Origin: DASVDE01 sp035558955
GTDB taxonomy: Bacteria; Actinomycetota; Thermoleophilia; Solirubrobacterales; 70-9
Assembly: GCA_035558955.1 (NCBI GenBank)
Contig: DATMBX010000140.1
Location: forward strand, 1 to 5,956
Direction: 5' to 3'
DNA: 5,956 nucleotides
The notes under the pieces are model-generated. The model made no database searches. It was not told the origin of the DNA and saw only the letters and a program-made list of their open reading frames with translations. How positions within the stretch are numbered: position 1 is the first letter of the stretch; every line of letters starts with the position of its first letter. Shown here piece after piece: positions 1-5,651 of this stretch. Position numbers and translations under genes: made by a program.

Positions 1-741
1 GGCCTTGCCCGCGCCGGCCCCTACAGACCCGGCCAGGCCGGCGCCCGAGCCGGCCGAGCCGGCTCCGAGAACGCCCTGCAGCAGCCCGGCCGCGGCAACG
101 GCGGGCAACGGGGCCAGCGCGGCGAGCTCCTGCCGCCGCTCGGCGATGTCGTCGCGGAACCTGCGGCAGCTGGGGCAGGCGCGTAGGTGCGCTCGGATGT
201 CGCGCCGTCGCACAATTCGCCCATCGGCGTTGGAGAGGGTGTGCATCACGTGCTCGCAGCTCATCTCACGTCCCTCCTCCATCTCGCGCAGGCTGAGCCG
301 GGCCTCGTAGACGGTCTGCCGGGCAACAGCCGCCGAGGTGGCGAAGGCGGCGGCGATCTGCTCGAAGCTGAGGCCGGAAAGCTCTCGCATGACCAGCGCG
401 CCGCGCTGGCGATCGGGGAGCTCGCTGAGGTCGGCGATCAAACGTCGCAATCGCTCGCGCGTCTCCGCGATCTCCGCGGCGCCCGATCCGACCGCCGCCA
501 GATCCGCGTCGACCTCCTCGGTCGGGCGGCGTCTGCGCAGCATGTCGACCGACTCGTTGTGGGCGATCCGATACAGCCACGGCTTCAACTTGATCTGCCG
601 CTTCTCGCCCGGAAGGGCGCGCATCGCCTTGATCATCGTGTTCTGCAGCGCGTCCTGGGCATCCTCGCGGTTGCCAAGCATCGCCAGGCAGTAGCGGTAG
701 AGGGCCTGGTGATGACGCCGGTAGATCGCCTCGAAGGACAC
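1..741 (-). CDS. ECF-type RNA polymerase sigma factor with C-terminal zf-HC2-like zinc-finger extension (C-terminus outside window)
   Basis: The frame read leftward from GTG 741 is open for 247 codons and leaves the window at position 1. Residues about 3-72 look like sigma region 2: FEAIYRRHHQALYRYC, then DAQDALQNTMIKAMRAL, then KPWLYRIAHN and a basic DMLRRRRP end. Residues about 93-155 look like sigma region 4, with LPDRQRGALVMRELSGLSF followed by a helix-turn-helix ending VARQTVYEARLSLRE. These regions would bind the -10 and -35 promoter elements and core polymerase. Residues 162-192 then carry Cys162 and H185-x3-C189-x2-C192, the spacing of the zf-HC2 anti-sigma zinc finger. From about residue 217 the chain is Gly/Ala-rich; a membrane segment could follow beyond the window. 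An anti-sigma-like module in cis suggests self-regulation, which is inference. The start is the first plausible one after an in-frame stop at 768-766. No partner gene is visible; the gene diverges from alaS. The exact ECF group is not assigned. Confidence 0.88.
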   Translation of the reverse strand, partial: MSFEAIYRRHHQALYRYCLAMLGNREDAQDALQNTMIKAMRALPGEKRQIKLKPWLYRIAHNESVDMLRRRRPTEEVDADLAAVGSGAAEIAETRERLRRLIADLSELPDRQRGALVMRELSGLSFEQIAAAFATSAAVARQTVYEARLSLREMEEGREMSCEHVMHTLSNADGRIVRRRDIRAHLRACPSCRRFRDDIAERRQELAALAPLPAVAAAGLLQGVLGAGSAGSGAGLAGSVGAGAGKA

Positions 742-747
742 CCGACA

Positions 748-753
748 AGGGTA
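748..753 (-). promoter_or_regulatory. Candidate -10 element (TACCCT) for a leaderless sigma-factor mRNA
   Basis: Read leftward, TACCCT fits the actinobacterial TAnnnT -10 pattern and lies 6 nt before the GTG at 741. Transcription would then start at or next to the initiation codon. No Shine-Dalgarno sequence is seen upstream of that GTG, which agrees with a leaderless start. TTGAAG at 779-774 resembles a -35 element, but the 20-nt spacer is longer than usual. Pattern-based only. Confidence 0.35.
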
Positions 754-790
754 TGACGCGAATGCTCACTCTTCTTCAACGGTTTTCGCA

Positions 791-800
791 GACATATGTC
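791..800. promoter_or_regulatory. Perfect 10-bp palindrome GACATATGTC in the divergent intergenic region
   Basis: GACATATGTC equals its own reverse complement. The flanking C at 789 and G at 802 also pair, with one mismatch between. It sits between the divergent sigma-factor and alaS starts and is AT-rich compared with its surroundings. It could be an operator for a dimeric regulator, but no regulator can be named and a site this short can arise by chance. Confidence 0.25.
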
Positions 801-850
801 AGTGCAGGCTCGGCTCGCCGCCTGGGCCTGCGCCGGAGCCGCCCGCCGCT

Positions 851-856
851 TAGGCT
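851..856 (+). promoter_or_regulatory. alaS: Candidate -10 element (TAGGCT) for alaS and the genes downstream
   Basis: TAGGCT fits the TAnnnT -10 pattern. Its last T is 10 nt before the alaS ATG at 866, so a transcript would begin within a few bases of the start codon. No purine-rich Shine-Dalgarno sequence lies just upstream of the ATG, which supports a leaderless or near-leaderless mRNA. No good -35 hexamer is seen at 15-19 nt spacing. If real, this is the main promoter for the alaS-ruvX-mltG-aroE run, since the later genes have no intergenic space for one. Confidence 0.4.
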
Positions 857-865
857 CCCGTTTCT

Positions 866-3559
866 ATGAAGGCGACCGAGATCCGCCGGGCCTACCTCTC
901 CTTCTTCGAGGAGCGGGGGCACAAGATCGTGCCCTCGGCGTCGCTCGTTCCCTCCGTCCACGACCCCTCGGTGCTGCTCACCACCGCCGGGATGCAGCCT
1001 TTCAAGCCCTACTTCCTGGGACGGGAGGAGCCACCGGCGCCGCGCCTCGCCGACGTGCAGAAGTGCTTCCGCACCACCGATATCGAGGAGGTCGGAAACA
1101 CCGCCCGCCATCTCACCTTCTTCGAGATGCTCGGCAACTGGAGCTTCGGCGACTACTTCAAGGAAGAGTCGATCCCCTGGGGTTGGGAGCTGTCGACGCA
1201 GGGGTTCGGGATGGACCCCGAGCGGATCTGGGTGACGGTCTTCGGCGGCGACGAGGAGCTGGGGTTGGGCCCCGACGAGGAGGCGATCGCCCTCTGGAGC
1301 GGGATCGGAGTGCCCGACGAGCGGATCGTTCGCCTCGGCCGCAAGGACAACTTCTGGCAGGCGGGGCCGAGCGGGCCCTGCGGGCCCTGCTCGGAGCTGT
1401 ACCTGGACCGCGGCGAGGACTTCGGAGCCGCCGGTGAGCGGCCCGGCGAGGACACCGACCGCTTCCTCGAGTTCTGGAACCACGTCTTCATGACCTACGA
1501 CCTGGCCGAGGACGGCACCCTGACGCCGCTGCCGATGCGCAACATCGACACCGGTATGGGGCTGGACCGGATGGCCGCGATCCTCCAAGACGTCCCCTCG
1601 GTCTTCGAAACAGACCTGATCCGGCCGCTGGTCGATCTCGCCGAGGAGATGTCCGGCCGCTCCTACGAGGCGGGCGGCGCGGTGACGCGGGCGATGCGGA
1701 TCGTCGCCGATCACTCCCGGGGCGCCGCCTTCCTGATCGCCGACGGAGTCGTTCCCTCCAACGAGGACCGCGGCTACATCCTGCGCCGGATCATGCGGCG
1801 GGCGATCCAGCAGGGGCGCACGCTGGGGCTGGAGGCGCCGTGGCTGGGCCGCTTCGCCGAGCGCACGATCGAGATCATGGGCGAGGCATACCCCGAGCTC
1901 GTCGCCGAGCGGGAGACGATCGCCCGCTGGGTCGGCGACGAGGAGGAGAGCTTCGGCCGCACCCTGGAGCGCGGGACCGAGCTACTTGAGCGGTTGGTCG
2001 CCGAAGCGAAGGAGTCCGGCACCTCCTGGATCGATGCGGCCGACGCCTTCAAGCTGCACGACACCTACGGCTTCCCCTACGACCTGACCAAGGAGCTGCT
2101 CGCCGAGCAGGGGCTCTCGGTCGACGACGGCGGCTTCGAGGAGCTGATGGAGGAGCAGCGCCAGCGGGCGCGGACCGGCGCCGCCACCGCGCACGGCTCC
2201 GAGGATCGCCACGCAAAGGTGCTCGCCTTCGCCGGCGAGGCGCCGCCGACCCGCTTCGTCGGCTACGAGACGCTGCGGGCGACGACCGGCCTGGCGGCGG
2301 TCGAGGCCGAGGACGGGCGTGCATTGGTGAAGCTGGAAGAGAGCCCCTTCTACGCCGAGGGCGGCGGCCAGGTCGCCGACTCCGGCGTGCTGCGCTGGAA
2401 GGGAGGGGAAGTAGAGATTGTTGACGTGTACAGGGTTGGGGAGGACCAAGTGCTTGAGGTAGCCCCCCGCCGCCCCCGGACGCGGGAGCACGGGCGCGAG
2501 ACTTCCGGTGACGATGAGCGCGCCCGTGCGGGAGCAGAGGAGGCGGCGTTGGTTTTGGGCGTTCCGGTCGAAGCCGAGGTTGATCATGAGGCCCGCCACG
2601 CGACGATGCGCAACCACACCGCCACCCACCTCCTGCACGCGGCGCTCCGCGAGCGGCTGGGGACTCACGTGCGCCAGGCGGGCTCGGCCGTGCGCCCCGA
2701 CAAGCTGCGCTTCGATTTCACCCACGGCGCGGCGCTCAGCGCCGGGGAGTTGCGCGACGTCGAGGATCGCGTCAACGAGTGGGTTAAGGCGAGCAGGCCC
2801 GTTCGCTGGCTCAACATGGAGCGCGCCGAGGCCGAGCGGCTGGGGGCTATGGCGCTGTTCGGCGAGAAATACGGCGAGTGGGTGCGGGTCGTCGAGGTCG
2901 ACGGCGTCTCCCGCGAGCTGTGCGGCGGAACCCACGTCGCCAACACCGCCGAGGTCGGCATCTTCAAGCTCGCCTCCGAAGGATCGAGCGCGGCCAATGT
3001 GCGCCGGATCGAGGCGCTGACCGGCCCGGCGGCGATCGACTGGTTCCGCGAGCGCGAGGACCAGCTGCGCGAAGCCGGCGAGCTGTTGGGCTCCCCGCAG
3101 GACCCCCTGGGGGGCGCAAGGCGAGCGGCCGAACGCCTGCGCGAAGCCGGCAAGGGGGCAGAGCAGGCGGCGAAGCAACTGCTCAAAGACGAGGCGAATC
3201 GCCTCGTCGAGGAGGCGACCGACGTCGATGGAGTGAAGATCGTCGCCTCGAAAGCCCCAATCGCCGACCAGAAGCAACTCCTCGATCTCGCCAACCGCGT
3301 CCAGTCGAAGCTCGGCAGCGACTCGGCCATCGTCCTCGGCGGTGCCGAGGGAGACAAGGTCGGCCTCGTAGTCCTCGTCTCCAAAGCCGTGGTGCAACGC
3401 AAAGTGCAGGCAATGCATGTCATACGCGTTGCAGCGCCTGTGATCGGCGGCGGTGGGGGTGGACGCGAGGAGATGGCGCAGGCGGGCGGCAAGGACGCTT
3501 CCAAGCTCGACGAGGCGCTGGCGACGGCACGGAGAGCGATCGAGAAAGCGTTGAGCTAG
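866..3559 (+). CDS. alaS: Alanine--tRNA ligase (alanyl-tRNA synthetase)
   Basis: AlaRS charges tRNA-Ala with alanine in the cytoplasm, using ATP, and hydrolyses mischarged Ser/Gly-tRNA-Ala. The 897-residue chain has the full family layout and near-usual length (E. coli about 876). The N-terminus MKATEIRRAYLSFFEERGHK is canonical and fixes the start. The class II catalytic core covers about residues 1-240: TTAGMQPFKPYF at 39-50, RHLTFFEMLGNWSFGDYFK at 81-99 (motif 2), and GMGLDRM at 230-236 (motif 3). The tRNA-recognition helical region follows. The editing domain keeps all four zinc/active-site ligands, H584-x3-H588 (HTATH) and C686-x3-H690 (CGGTH). The C-terminal DHHA1/C-Ala domain (about 785-897) ends with the conserved GGGGGGR..MAQAGG stretch at 861-874. 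Residues about 534-563 look like an extra charged loop before the editing domain. It is probably the first gene of the operon, starting without a Shine-Dalgarno sequence. Confidence 0.98.
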   Translation: MKATEIRRAYLSFFEERGHKIVPSASLVPSVHDPSVLLTTAGMQPFKPYFLGREEPPAPRLADVQKCFRTTDIEEVGNTARHLTFFEMLGNWSFGDYFKEESIPWGWELSTQGFGMDPERIWVTVFGGDEELGLGPDEEAIALWSGIGVPDERIVRLGRKDNFWQAGPSGPCGPCSELYLDRGEDFGAAGERPGEDTDRFLEFWNHVFMTYDLAEDGTLTPLPMRNIDTGMGLDRMAAILQDVPSVFETDLIRPLVDLAEEMSGRSYEAGGAVTRAMRIVADHSRGAAFLIADGVVPSNEDRGYILRRIMRRAIQQGRTLGLEAPWLGRFAERTIEIMGEAYPELVAERETIARWVGDEEESFGRTLERGTELLERLVAEAKESGTSWIDAADAFKLHDTYGFPYDLTKELLAEQGLSVDDGGFEELMEEQRQRARTGAATAHGSEDRHAKVLAFAGEAPPTRFVGYETLRATTGLAAVEAEDGRALVKLEESPFYAEGGGQVADSGVLRWKGGEVEIVDVYRVGEDQVLEVAPRRPRTREHGRETSGDDERARAGAEEAALVLGVPVEAEVDHEARHATMRNHTATHLLHAALRERLGTHVRQAGSAVRPDKLRFDFTHGAALSAGELRDVEDRVNEWVKASRPVRWLNMERAEAERLGAMALFGEKYGEWVRVVEVDGVSRELCGGTHVANTAEVGIFKLASEGSSAANVRRIEALTGPAAIDWFREREDQLREAGELLGSPQDPLGGARRAAERLREAGKGAEQAAKQLLKDEANRLVEEATDVDGVKIVASKAPIADQKQLLDLANRVQSKLGSDSAIVLGGAEGDKVGLVVLVSKAVVQRKVQAMHVIRVAAPVIGGGGGGREEMAQAGGKDASKLDEALATARRAIEKALS
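2465..2554 (+). other. alaS: Charged, probably disordered insert in AlaRS before the editing domain
   Basis: Residues about 534-563 of the AlaRS, from RRPRTREHGRETSGDDERAR to the Ala/Glu-rich AGAEEAALV, separate the beta-barrel strand ending in VLEV from the strand VPVEAEVDHEARHAT. In E. coli AlaRS only a short turn joins these. The insert is rich in Arg, Glu and Asp and has no recognisable fold. Just upstream, at about 2404-2464, several codons (GTA, ATT, GTT, AGG, CTT) are ones this gene otherwise largely avoids. The frame is open on both sides and the domains resume correctly, so this is an insertion rather than a frameshift. Its length is an estimate by eye. Confidence 0.5.
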
Positions 3560-3561
3560 CC

Positions 3562-3966
3562 GTGCGTGTTCTGGCCCTCGACCACGGGACCGCGCGGATC
3601 GGTTGCGCGCTCTCCGATCCCAGCGGCACGCTGGCGACACCGCTCCCCGTGATCGAGCCTCCGGAGCCGCGCGCGGTGGTGGAGCTGGTCGCCCAGTACG
3701 AAGTCGAGCGCGTCGTGGTCGGCCTGCCGCTTCACCTCAGCGGCGAGGAGGGCAGCCAGGCCGCGCTCGCCCGTACCTTTTGCGCCGAGCTGGAGAAAGT
3801 CCTCGACATTCCGGTCGAGACATACGACGAGCGCCTGACGACGCGAATGGCGGAAGCCAGCCGCCGCGAGGGCGCCACCGCCGCCCCCGACTCGCTCGCC
3901 GCGGCGCATCTGCTGCAGGCCTACCTCGCGGGACAGGCCGCGATCGAGGACGGCGAGGATGAGTGA
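3562..3966 (+). CDS. ruvX: Putative pre-16S rRNA nuclease / Holliday junction resolvase-like protein, YqgF (RuvX) family
   Basis: This 134-residue protein belongs to the RNase H-fold YqgF family, whose members (about 130-150 aa) are linked to 16S rRNA 5'-end maturation and annotated as putative Holliday junction resolvases. Visible family features: the N-terminal strand VRVLALDHGTARIGCALSD with Asp7, VVVGLPLHLSGEEG at 51-64, the YDERLTT motif at 88-94 and the C-terminal PDSLAAAHLLQAYL with Asp110. Asp7 and Asp110, with an acidic residue in the central part, would form the metal-binding site. The start is GTG 3562, 2 nt after the alaS stop; it gives the canonical V/M-RVLALD N-terminus. No Shine-Dalgarno is near, so translation probably depends on coupling to alaS. 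The 3' end overlaps mltG by 8 nt. alaS-ruvX-mltG-aroE is a common actinobacterial order. Confidence 0.93.
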   Translation: MRVLALDHGTARIGCALSDPSGTLATPLPVIEPPEPRAVVELVAQYEVERVVVGLPLHLSGEEGSQAALARTFCAELEKVLDIPVETYDERLTTRMAEASRREGATAAPDSLAAAHLLQAYLAGQAAIEDGEDE

Positions 3967-4852
3967 AGATCGGCTCGCGCGGAGGCGAGCCGAGCGCAAA
4001 GAGCGAATCAGGCGCCGTCGCCTCGCCGTCGTCGCGATAGCCATCGTCGGTCTGGGCGTCCTCGCCGCCGCGGCCCTTGCCTACCGGCACTTCCATAGAG
4101 ACACGCCGCCGCCGCCGGTCGTGTTGAGAACGATCACGCTGACGGTTCCCGAGGGCTACGACCGCTCCCAGATCGCCGAGCTGGCCAAGCGGGAGGGACT
4201 GCGCGGCGACTTCGTCGCGGCGAGCGTCAGATCCCGCTACCTGAATCCCGCCAAGTACGGCGGCGCCAACGCGCAGAGCCTCGAAGGGTTCCTCTTCCCG
4301 GACACCTTCGAGCTGCTCAAGAACGCCCCCGTCGCCGACCTCGTCCAGCTCCAGCTCGACGATTTCAAGGGGCGGATCGGAGGCGTGGACATGAGCTACG
4401 CGAAGTCGAAAAACCTGACCGTGTACGACGTGCTCACGATCGCCTCGATGGTCGAGCGCGAGGCCCAGCTCGACAGCGAGCGCAAGCTGATCGCCGCGGT
4501 CATCTACAACCGGCTGCGCCAGGGAATTCCCCTGGGGATCGACGCGACGATCCGCTTCGCGGTCGGCAACTACGAGCAACCGCTGACGACGTCGGAGTTG
4601 GAAGCCGACTCCCCCTACAACACGCGCCTCAACGCCGGCCTGCCACCGGGGCCGATCGGCAACCCGGGGCTCGCTTCGATCGAGGCGGCCGCGCACCCCG
4701 CCCAGGTCGACTACCTCTACTACGTGGTCGAGCCGGGGACCTGCGGCGAGCATTCCTTCTCCTCGACGGACGCAGAGTTCCAGGCCGACGTCGCCGCCTA
4801 CAACGCCGCTCGCGACGCAGCCGGCGGCCAGTCTCCGGACACCTGTGGCTGA
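3959..4852 (+). CDS. mltG: Endolytic murein transglycosylase MltG (YceG-like)
   Basis: MltG is a membrane-anchored lytic transglycosylase that cleaves nascent peptidoglycan strands and is thought to set glycan-chain length. The 297-residue protein has a very basic cytoplasmic N-terminus (about 5-21), one membrane helix at about 22-42, and an extracytoplasmic part. TITLTVPEGYDRSQIAELA at 58-76 is the small LysM-like subdomain typical of the family. LEGFLFPDTFEL (108-119), the catalytic segment IASMVEREAQ with Glu166 matching the E. coli catalytic Glu, AVIYNRL (180-186), and SPYNTRLNAGLPPGPIGNPG (218-237) are YceG signatures. Its only two cysteines, Cys262 and Cys296, lie outside the membrane and could form a disulfide. 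The length is a little below E. coli's 340. A GAGGA Shine-Dalgarno at 3946-3950 lies 8 nt before the ATG. It overlaps ruvX by 8 nt and aroE by 1 nt. Confidence 0.96.
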   Translation: MSEDRLARRRAERKERIRRRRLAVVAIAIVGLGVLAAAALAYRHFHRDTPPPPVVLRTITLTVPEGYDRSQIAELAKREGLRGDFVAASVRSRYLNPAKYGGANAQSLEGFLFPDTFELLKNAPVADLVQLQLDDFKGRIGGVDMSYAKSKNLTVYDVLTIASMVEREAQLDSERKLIAAVIYNRLRQGIPLGIDATIRFAVGNYEQPLTTSELEADSPYNTRLNAGLPPGPIGNPGLASIEAAAHPAQVDYLYYVVEPGTCGEHSFSSTDAEFQADVAAYNAARDAAGGQSPDTCG

Positions 4853-5640
4853 TGCCACGGCTGGCCGTCCTCGGGTACCCGGTCGCACACTCGCGCTCAC
4901 CCGCGATGCACAACGCGGCGCTGGCGGCGCTTGGGATGGAGGGTTGGAGCTACGAGGCGATCGAGGTTGCGCCCGACGCTTTCGAACAGCGGGTGCTGGG
5001 GATGCCGGGAGGGGGATTCGCAGGGGCCAACGTCACCGTTCCCCACAAGGGAGCGGCGCTCTCCGTCGCCGACGAGCTTTCCGCGACGGCGCGTGAGGTT
5101 GGCGCCGCCAACACGCTGACTTTCACCGACGGTGAAGTCCGCGCCGACAACACCGACGCCGAGGGCCTGCTGAACGCCCTGCCCGACTCGCCCGAAGGTC
5201 GCCGGGCGCTGGTCCTCGGCGCCGGCGGCGCGGCGAGGGCGGTGGTCTGGGCGCTCGTCCGCGAAGGCGCCGAGGTCGAGGTCTGGAATCGAACCCAGCT
5301 GCGCACTCGTCACCTCTGCGAGGAGTTGGGGGGAAGACCGGTCGATGCTCCCGCACAGGCGGACTACGAGCTGATCGTCAACTCCACGGCGGTTGGGCTG
5401 GGTGGAGAGGACGTCTTCGAGGAGCTGCCGCTCTCCGCTCAGGGCTTCGTTCCCGGCCAGGTGGTCGTCGACATGGTCTACGGCGACAAGCGAGCCAAGC
5501 TCTTAACCGCGGCAGAGTCAGCCGGCGCCGCAGTTGTCGACGGAATCGAAGTTCTCGTCCAGCAAGGCGCGCTGTCGCTTGAGATCTGGACGGGATGCGA
5601 GCCGCCACTTGACGTGATGCGCACCGCCGCCCGCCTATAG
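4852..5640 (+). CDS. aroE: Shikimate dehydrogenase (NADP+)
   Basis: AroE reduces 3-dehydroshikimate to shikimate with NADPH, the fourth step of the shikimate pathway to aromatic amino acids. The 262-residue cytoplasmic protein has the usual length. The N-terminal substrate domain shows GYPVAHSRSPAMHNAAL (8-24) with the shikimate-binding serines of SRSP, NVTVPHK (60-66) with catalytic Lys66, and ADNTDAEG (98-105) with the partner Asp102. The Rossmann domain shows the glycine-rich loop GAGGAAR (123-129) and NRT (146-148), which contacts the NADP adenine ribose phosphate in the family. VNSTAVGL (176-183), DMVYG (207-211) and the closing VQQGALSLEIWTG (236-248) with a conserved Gln are also present. 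The ATG shares its A with the mltG TGA (TGATG), so translation is probably coupled. aroC starts 11 nt downstream, placing two shikimate enzymes side by side. Confidence 0.97.
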   Translation: MPRLAVLGYPVAHSRSPAMHNAALAALGMEGWSYEAIEVAPDAFEQRVLGMPGGGFAGANVTVPHKGAALSVADELSATAREVGAANTLTFTDGEVRADNTDAEGLLNALPDSPEGRRALVLGAGGAARAVVWALVREGAEVEVWNRTQLRTRHLCEELGGRPVDAPAQADYELIVNSTAVGLGGEDVFEELPLSAQGFVPGQVVVDMVYGDKRAKLLTAAESAGAAVVDGIEVLVQQGALSLEIWTGCEPPLDVMRTAARL

Positions 5641-5651
5641 CCTTGCGACCC

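Noticed and set aside
187..756. 189-codon plus-strand frame at the left end
   Set aside because: It is a shadow of the sigma-factor gene on the minus strand, whose sigma2, sigma4 and zinc-finger motifs are clear.
266..769. 167-codon minus-strand frame starting with ATG at 769
   Set aside because: It overlaps the sigma factor in another frame and encodes an Arg/Gly/Pro-rich sequence with no family resemblance. The true frame is the one starting at GTG 741.
1369..1390. Tandem-looking GCGGGCCCT repeat
   Set aside because: It encodes the conserved AlaRS motif PSGPCGPCSE, so the repeat is a by-product of the protein sequence.
796..1437. Plus-strand frame starting at ATG 796, upstream of alaS
   Set aside because: It is out of frame with alaS and becomes an Arg/Gly/Ala-rich shadow within it. 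It is not an N-terminal extension.
2465..2554. Possible compensated frameshift in alaS
   Set aside because: The other frames here soon hit stops or give low-complexity sequence, and correct AlaRS sequence resumes on both sides in one frame, so an insert is simpler.
2878..3561. Upstream extension of the ruvX frame into alaS
   Set aside because: The extension translates to low-complexity Arg-rich sequence inside alaS. GTG 3562 gives the conserved RuvX N-terminus.
1982..3640. 552-codon open frame on the minus strand opposite alaS and the start of ruvX
   Set aside because: It is antisense to clearly homologous AlaRS, has no recognisable domain, and long antisense frames are expected in GC-rich genes with strong third-position G/C bias.
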